This document shows, piece after piece, positions 6,415-8,640 of a DNA stretch of 8,640 nt; within the stretch, counting starts at the first letter, position 1, and each line of letters begins with the position of its first letter. The position numbers and the translations under genes are program-made. Origin of the DNA: an uncultured Pseudorhodobacter sp. (GTDB lineage: Bacteria > Pseudomonadota > Alphaproteobacteria > Rhodobacterales > Rhodobacteraceae); NCBI GenBank assembly GCA_937910975.1, contig CALEMZ010000500.1:1-8640 (forward strand). Reading direction: 5' to 3'. Under the pieces are notes generated by a model. The model was not told the origin of the DNA. It saw only the letters and a list, made by a program, of their open reading frames with translations, and searched no databases.

Positions 6415-8469
6415 ATGAGCATTTTTCTGGGCGTGGATACGGGTGGCACCTATACCGACGCGGTTGTGTTGGACAGCGCCACGGACATGGTGCTGGGCAA
6501 GGCCAAATCGCTGACCACACGGCAAGATCTTGCCTTGGGGATCGGGCGGGCGGTGGATGCAGCGTTAAGCGCGGCCCAGATCGCCCCGCAAGAAATCGCA
6601 ATGGTCTCACTTTCCACCACCTTGGCCACCAATGCGCTGGTGGAAGGTCAGGGCGGGCGGGTGGCGCTGGTGTTCATCGGCTTTGATGACGGCGATCTGG
6701 AACGCGGCGGGCTGCGTGAGGCGCTTGGCGGTGACCCGGTGATCCGGCTGGCCGGCGGGCATAGCCATGCGGGCCAAGAGGTGACAGCGCTTGACCTCGC
6801 CGCCCTGCAGGCCGCCGTCAGCACCCATTCCGTCATGGGCTTTGCCGTAGCCGCCCGCTTTGCCACCCGAAACCCCGCGCATGAACTGGCCGCGCGGGAT
6901 CTAATCCGCCGGGTGACAGGGCAGCCCGTGACATGTTCGCATGAGTTGTCGGCCAATCTGAACGGACCAAAACGCGCGTTGACGGCAGTGCTGAACGCCC
7001 GACTGATCGGGATGATCGACCGTCTGGTCACGGCCTGCGAGACGCATAACCGCAAACGCGGAATTGAGGCACCTTTGATGGTGGTGCGCGGCGATGGCGC
7101 GCTAATCTCAGCGGCGATGGTGCGCGAAAGGCCGATTGAGACGATTTTGTCCGGCCCTGCGGCCTCGATTGTGGGCGCGCGCTGGCTGACGGGGGCGCAA
7201 GATGCGCTGGTGTCCGACATTGGCGGCACAACCACGGATATCGCGTTGCTCAAAGGCGGCTTGCCAGAAATTGACCCGTTGGGCGCACGCGTGGGCGGGT
7301 TTCGCACCATGGTCGAGGCCGTGGCGATGCGCACCACCGGCCTTGGCGGCGACAGCGAGGCGCATCTGCGCACCACGGGGCTGGAGGGCGGTTTTTTCCT
7401 TGGGCCGCGCCGCCTGATCCCGGTATCGCTTTTGGCGGTGGAGCATGGGGCGATGGTGCATGACGCGCTGGACCGCGCGCTTTCGGTCGACGCGGTGGGC
7501 GAACATGACGGGCGCTTTGTTGTTCCGATGGAGTTTGATCCGGCGGGGCTGACCGCGCGGGAGGCGGGGTTACTGGCGCGGATCACACAGCCGATGCCGC
7601 TGACGGCGGCGCTGGCCTCGCGGCTGGAAGTGGCCGCGATGGACCGATTGATCGCGCGTGGACTGGTAATGCTCTCAGGCGTCACGCCGTCGGATGCAAG
7701 CCACGTGCTGGGCGGGCTGACGGATTGGGACGCCTCGGCCGCGCAAAAGGCCGTGGCACTGATGGCCCGGCGGCGCAACGGGCGCGGCGAACGGATCGCC
7801 GCAAGCCCCGGCGCATTGGCGCAAAGCATCATCGACCAATTGACCGAGCAAACAGCCACCTGCCTTTTGGAAGCGGCCTTCGGCGAGGACGAGATGTTTG
7901 CGGGCCAAGACGGCAGCGTTTTGGCCCAGCACCCCTTGCTGCGCGCCGGGTTGAACCAACATCGCGGCGTGGTGGAACTGTCGGCACGGTTGGGCGTTCC
8001 GGTGATCGGACTCGGCGCCTCGGCCCCCTATTATTACGGTGCGGTTGGTGCGCGATTGGGGGCCAAAATGATATTGCCCGAACATGCCGGGGTTGCCAAT
8101 GCGATCGGGGCCGTTGTGGGCCAAGTCAGCCAGCGCGCCACGGGCCTCGTCTCTTCTGCCGGAGAGGGGCAGTTCACGGCCCATCTGGCCAGCGGCCCCG
8201 AGCGATTCACCAGCAAAGCCGCAGCCCTTGCCGCGATGGAGGCTGCGCTGATCTCCGAGGCGCGCACGCGGGCGCGGCTTGCAGGAGCGGATGAGCTGCT
8301 TATCGCCACCAGCCGCGACATCCGCGAGGCCGAAGTAGAAGGCCGCGCCATGTTCATTGAAGCCACGCTGACGGCAACCGCTTCTGGCCGCCCGCGCGTG
8401 GCTCATGCGATGGAAAAAGCGGTTGAGGGCGAAATTGGCATAACCGGCACGGTTTATGGCGCGGCCTGA
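6415..8469 (+). CDS. Hydantoinase/oxoprolinase A-type (HyuA-like) protein, stand-alone
   Basis: ASKHA-fold protein related to the A subunits of ATP-dependent N-methylhydantoinase, 5-oxoprolinase and acetone carboxylase, which bind ATP and activate a carbonyl or amide substrate. The 684 residues match the usual subunit length. Visible motifs: N-terminal phosphate loop FLGVDTGGTYTD (4-15), STTLATNALVEG (67-78), SGPAASIVGA (246-255) and the second phosphate loop DIGGTTTDIA (268-277). A glycine-rich TTGLGGDSEA (307-316) follows where many relatives have an AGGGS-type loop, and the PGPxCYG motif common in HyuA is absent. No HyuB partner is present: an intrinsic terminator and a tRNA gene follow. 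The start has only a poor ribosome-binding site (AGG at 6400-6402), but the ATG at 6415 places the phosphate loop correctly. The substrate is unknown, and there is no signal peptide, so it is likely cytoplasmic. Confidence 0.85.
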   Translation: MSIFLGVDTGGTYTDAVVLDSATDMVLGKAKSLTTRQDLALGIGRAVDAALSAAQIAPQEIAMVSLSTTLATNALVEGQGGRVALVFIGFDDGDLERGGLREALGGDPVIRLAGGHSHAGQEVTALDLAALQAAVSTHSVMGFAVAARFATRNPAHELAARDLIRRVTGQPVTCSHELSANLNGPKRALTAVLNARLIGMIDRLVTACETHNRKRGIEAPLMVVRGDGALISAAMVRERPIETILSGPAASIVGARWLTGAQDALVSDIGGTTTDIALLKGGLPEIDPLGARVGGFRTMVEAVAMRTTGLGGDSEAHLRTTGLEGGFFLGPRRLIPVSLLAVEHGAMVHDALDRALSVDAVGEHDGRFVVPMEFDPAGLTAREAGLLARITQPMPLTAALASRLEVAAMDRLIARGLVMLSGVTPSDASHVLGGLTDWDASAAQKAVALMARRRNGRGERIAASPGALAQSIIDQLTEQTATCLLEAAFGEDEMFAGQDGSVLAQHPLLRAGLNQHRGVVELSARLGVPVIGLGASAPYYYGAVGARLGAKMILPEHAGVANAIGAVVGQVSQRATGLVSSAGEGQFTAHLASGPERFTSKAAALAAMEAALISEARTRARLAGADELLIATSRDIREAEVEGRAMFIEATLTATASGRPRVAHAMEKAVEGEIGITGTVYGAA

Positions 8470-8486
8470 AGGGTTGCGATTTTTTT
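8460..8486 (+). terminator. Intrinsic terminator overlapping the hydantoinase stop codon
   Basis: CGCGGCC (8460-8466) pairs with GGTTGCG (8472-8478), a 7-bp stem including two G-U pairs, around the loop TGAAG. It is followed by A and then seven T (8480-8486). The hairpin includes the last codons and the TGA stop. Stem plus T-run is the standard Rho-independent form, although the stem is not strong. It supports this gene being the end of its transcript. Confidence 0.65.
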
Positions 8487-8546
8487 CGCGGGCCAATTGC
8501 GCATCGCAAATCGCGGCTGCGCGGCACCAACGCCATCGATTCCCCC

Positions 8547-8574
8547 TTGACGCCCCGCGCCTGCCCCCTTAACC
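8547..8574 (+). promoter_or_regulatory. Probable promoter of the tRNA-Met gene
   Basis: TTGACG (8547-8552), 16-bp spacer, TTAACC (8569-8574). Transcription would begin at about 8581, just before the mature tRNA 5' end at 8588. The -35 is close to consensus and the -10 is weak, as is common for stable-RNA promoters in this group. The 118-bp gap upstream also holds short overlapping inverted repeats (8474-8514) described under findings. Confidence 0.5.
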
Positions 8575-8587
8575 AGCCGCCTTACGT

Positions 8588-8640
8588 GGCGAGGTAGCTC
8601 AGCTGGTTAGAGCACACGACTCATAATCGTGGGGTCGGGG
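8588..8640 (+). tRNA. tRNA-Met(CAU), elongator type (3' part beyond window)
   Basis: The 5' acceptor strand is GGCGAGG (8588-8594), followed by T8 and A9. The D arm is GCTC (8597-8600) with GAGC (8610-8613) around AGCTGGTTA. The anticodon stem is CACGA (8615-8619) with TCGTG (8627-8631), and the loop CTCATAA has anticodon CAT at 8622-8624. The sequence closely follows E. coli elongator tRNA-Met (GTAGCTCAG-TGGTTAGAGCACA core), not initiator tRNA (no GGG/CCC anticodon stem), and is unlike tRNA-Ile2. The T arm begins at 8637; about 24 bases are missing. Confidence 0.95.

Noticed and set aside
6648..7859. Long open frame (403 codons) on the minus strand inside the hydantoinase gene.
   Set aside because: It lies fully antisense to a well-supported gene, is rich in Arg, Ser, Ala and Pro as expected of a GC-rich shadow frame, and shows no recognisable motif.

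Overview
The window reads as a chromosomal segment of an alphaproteobacterium, most likely Rhodobacteraceae (Rhodobacter/Roseobacter group). The grounds are high G+C, tight coding with ATGA-type overlaps, a Zur/ZnuABC locus with an AT-rich Zur palindrome, a SelD fused to an NADH-dehydrogenase-like domain, and a short sigma-54 of about 430 residues. Assignments come from recognising protein motifs by eye; no database search was run.

Region 1 (1-2608) is a zinc-uptake locus. zur, znuC and znuB (cut by the left edge) run leftward with overlapping ends. znuA runs rightward from the other side of a 69-bp intergenic region. That region holds a 17-bp palindrome (1641-1657) that fits a Zur operator and lies between the two start codons, so one repressor site could shut both transcripts when zinc is plentiful. 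ZnuA would capture zinc in the periplasm, ZnuB would form the channel, ZnuC would hydrolyse ATP and Zur would sense cytoplasmic zinc.

Region 2 (2612-4813) is one long leftward gene for a two-domain SelD. It has an N-terminal FAD/NAD(P)-binding oxidoreductase domain and a C-terminal selenide, water dikinase domain that makes selenophosphate. It converges on znuA with a 3-bp gap.

Region 3 (4968-6266) is a rightward gene for an RpoN-type sigma-54, divergent from selD across 154 bp. The usual rpoN companions (lptB, hpf, ptsN) are not beside it. Its DNA-binding end is recognisable, but region I differs from the textbook sequence.

Region 4 (6415-8469) is a rightward gene for a hydantoinase/oxoprolinase A-type protein of the ASKHA fold, without a B-subunit partner in view. 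A 148-bp gap with an inverted repeat precedes it and an intrinsic terminator overlaps its stop codon. The window ends inside an elongator tRNA-Met(CAU) gene (8588 onward), with its own probable promoter.

I see no mobile element, CRISPR array, prophage or defence island. Nothing here convincingly amounts to an undescribed multi-gene system. The less ordinary items are the stand-alone, atypical HyuA-like protein, the unlinked sigma-54 with altered region I, and the inverted repeat between these two genes.
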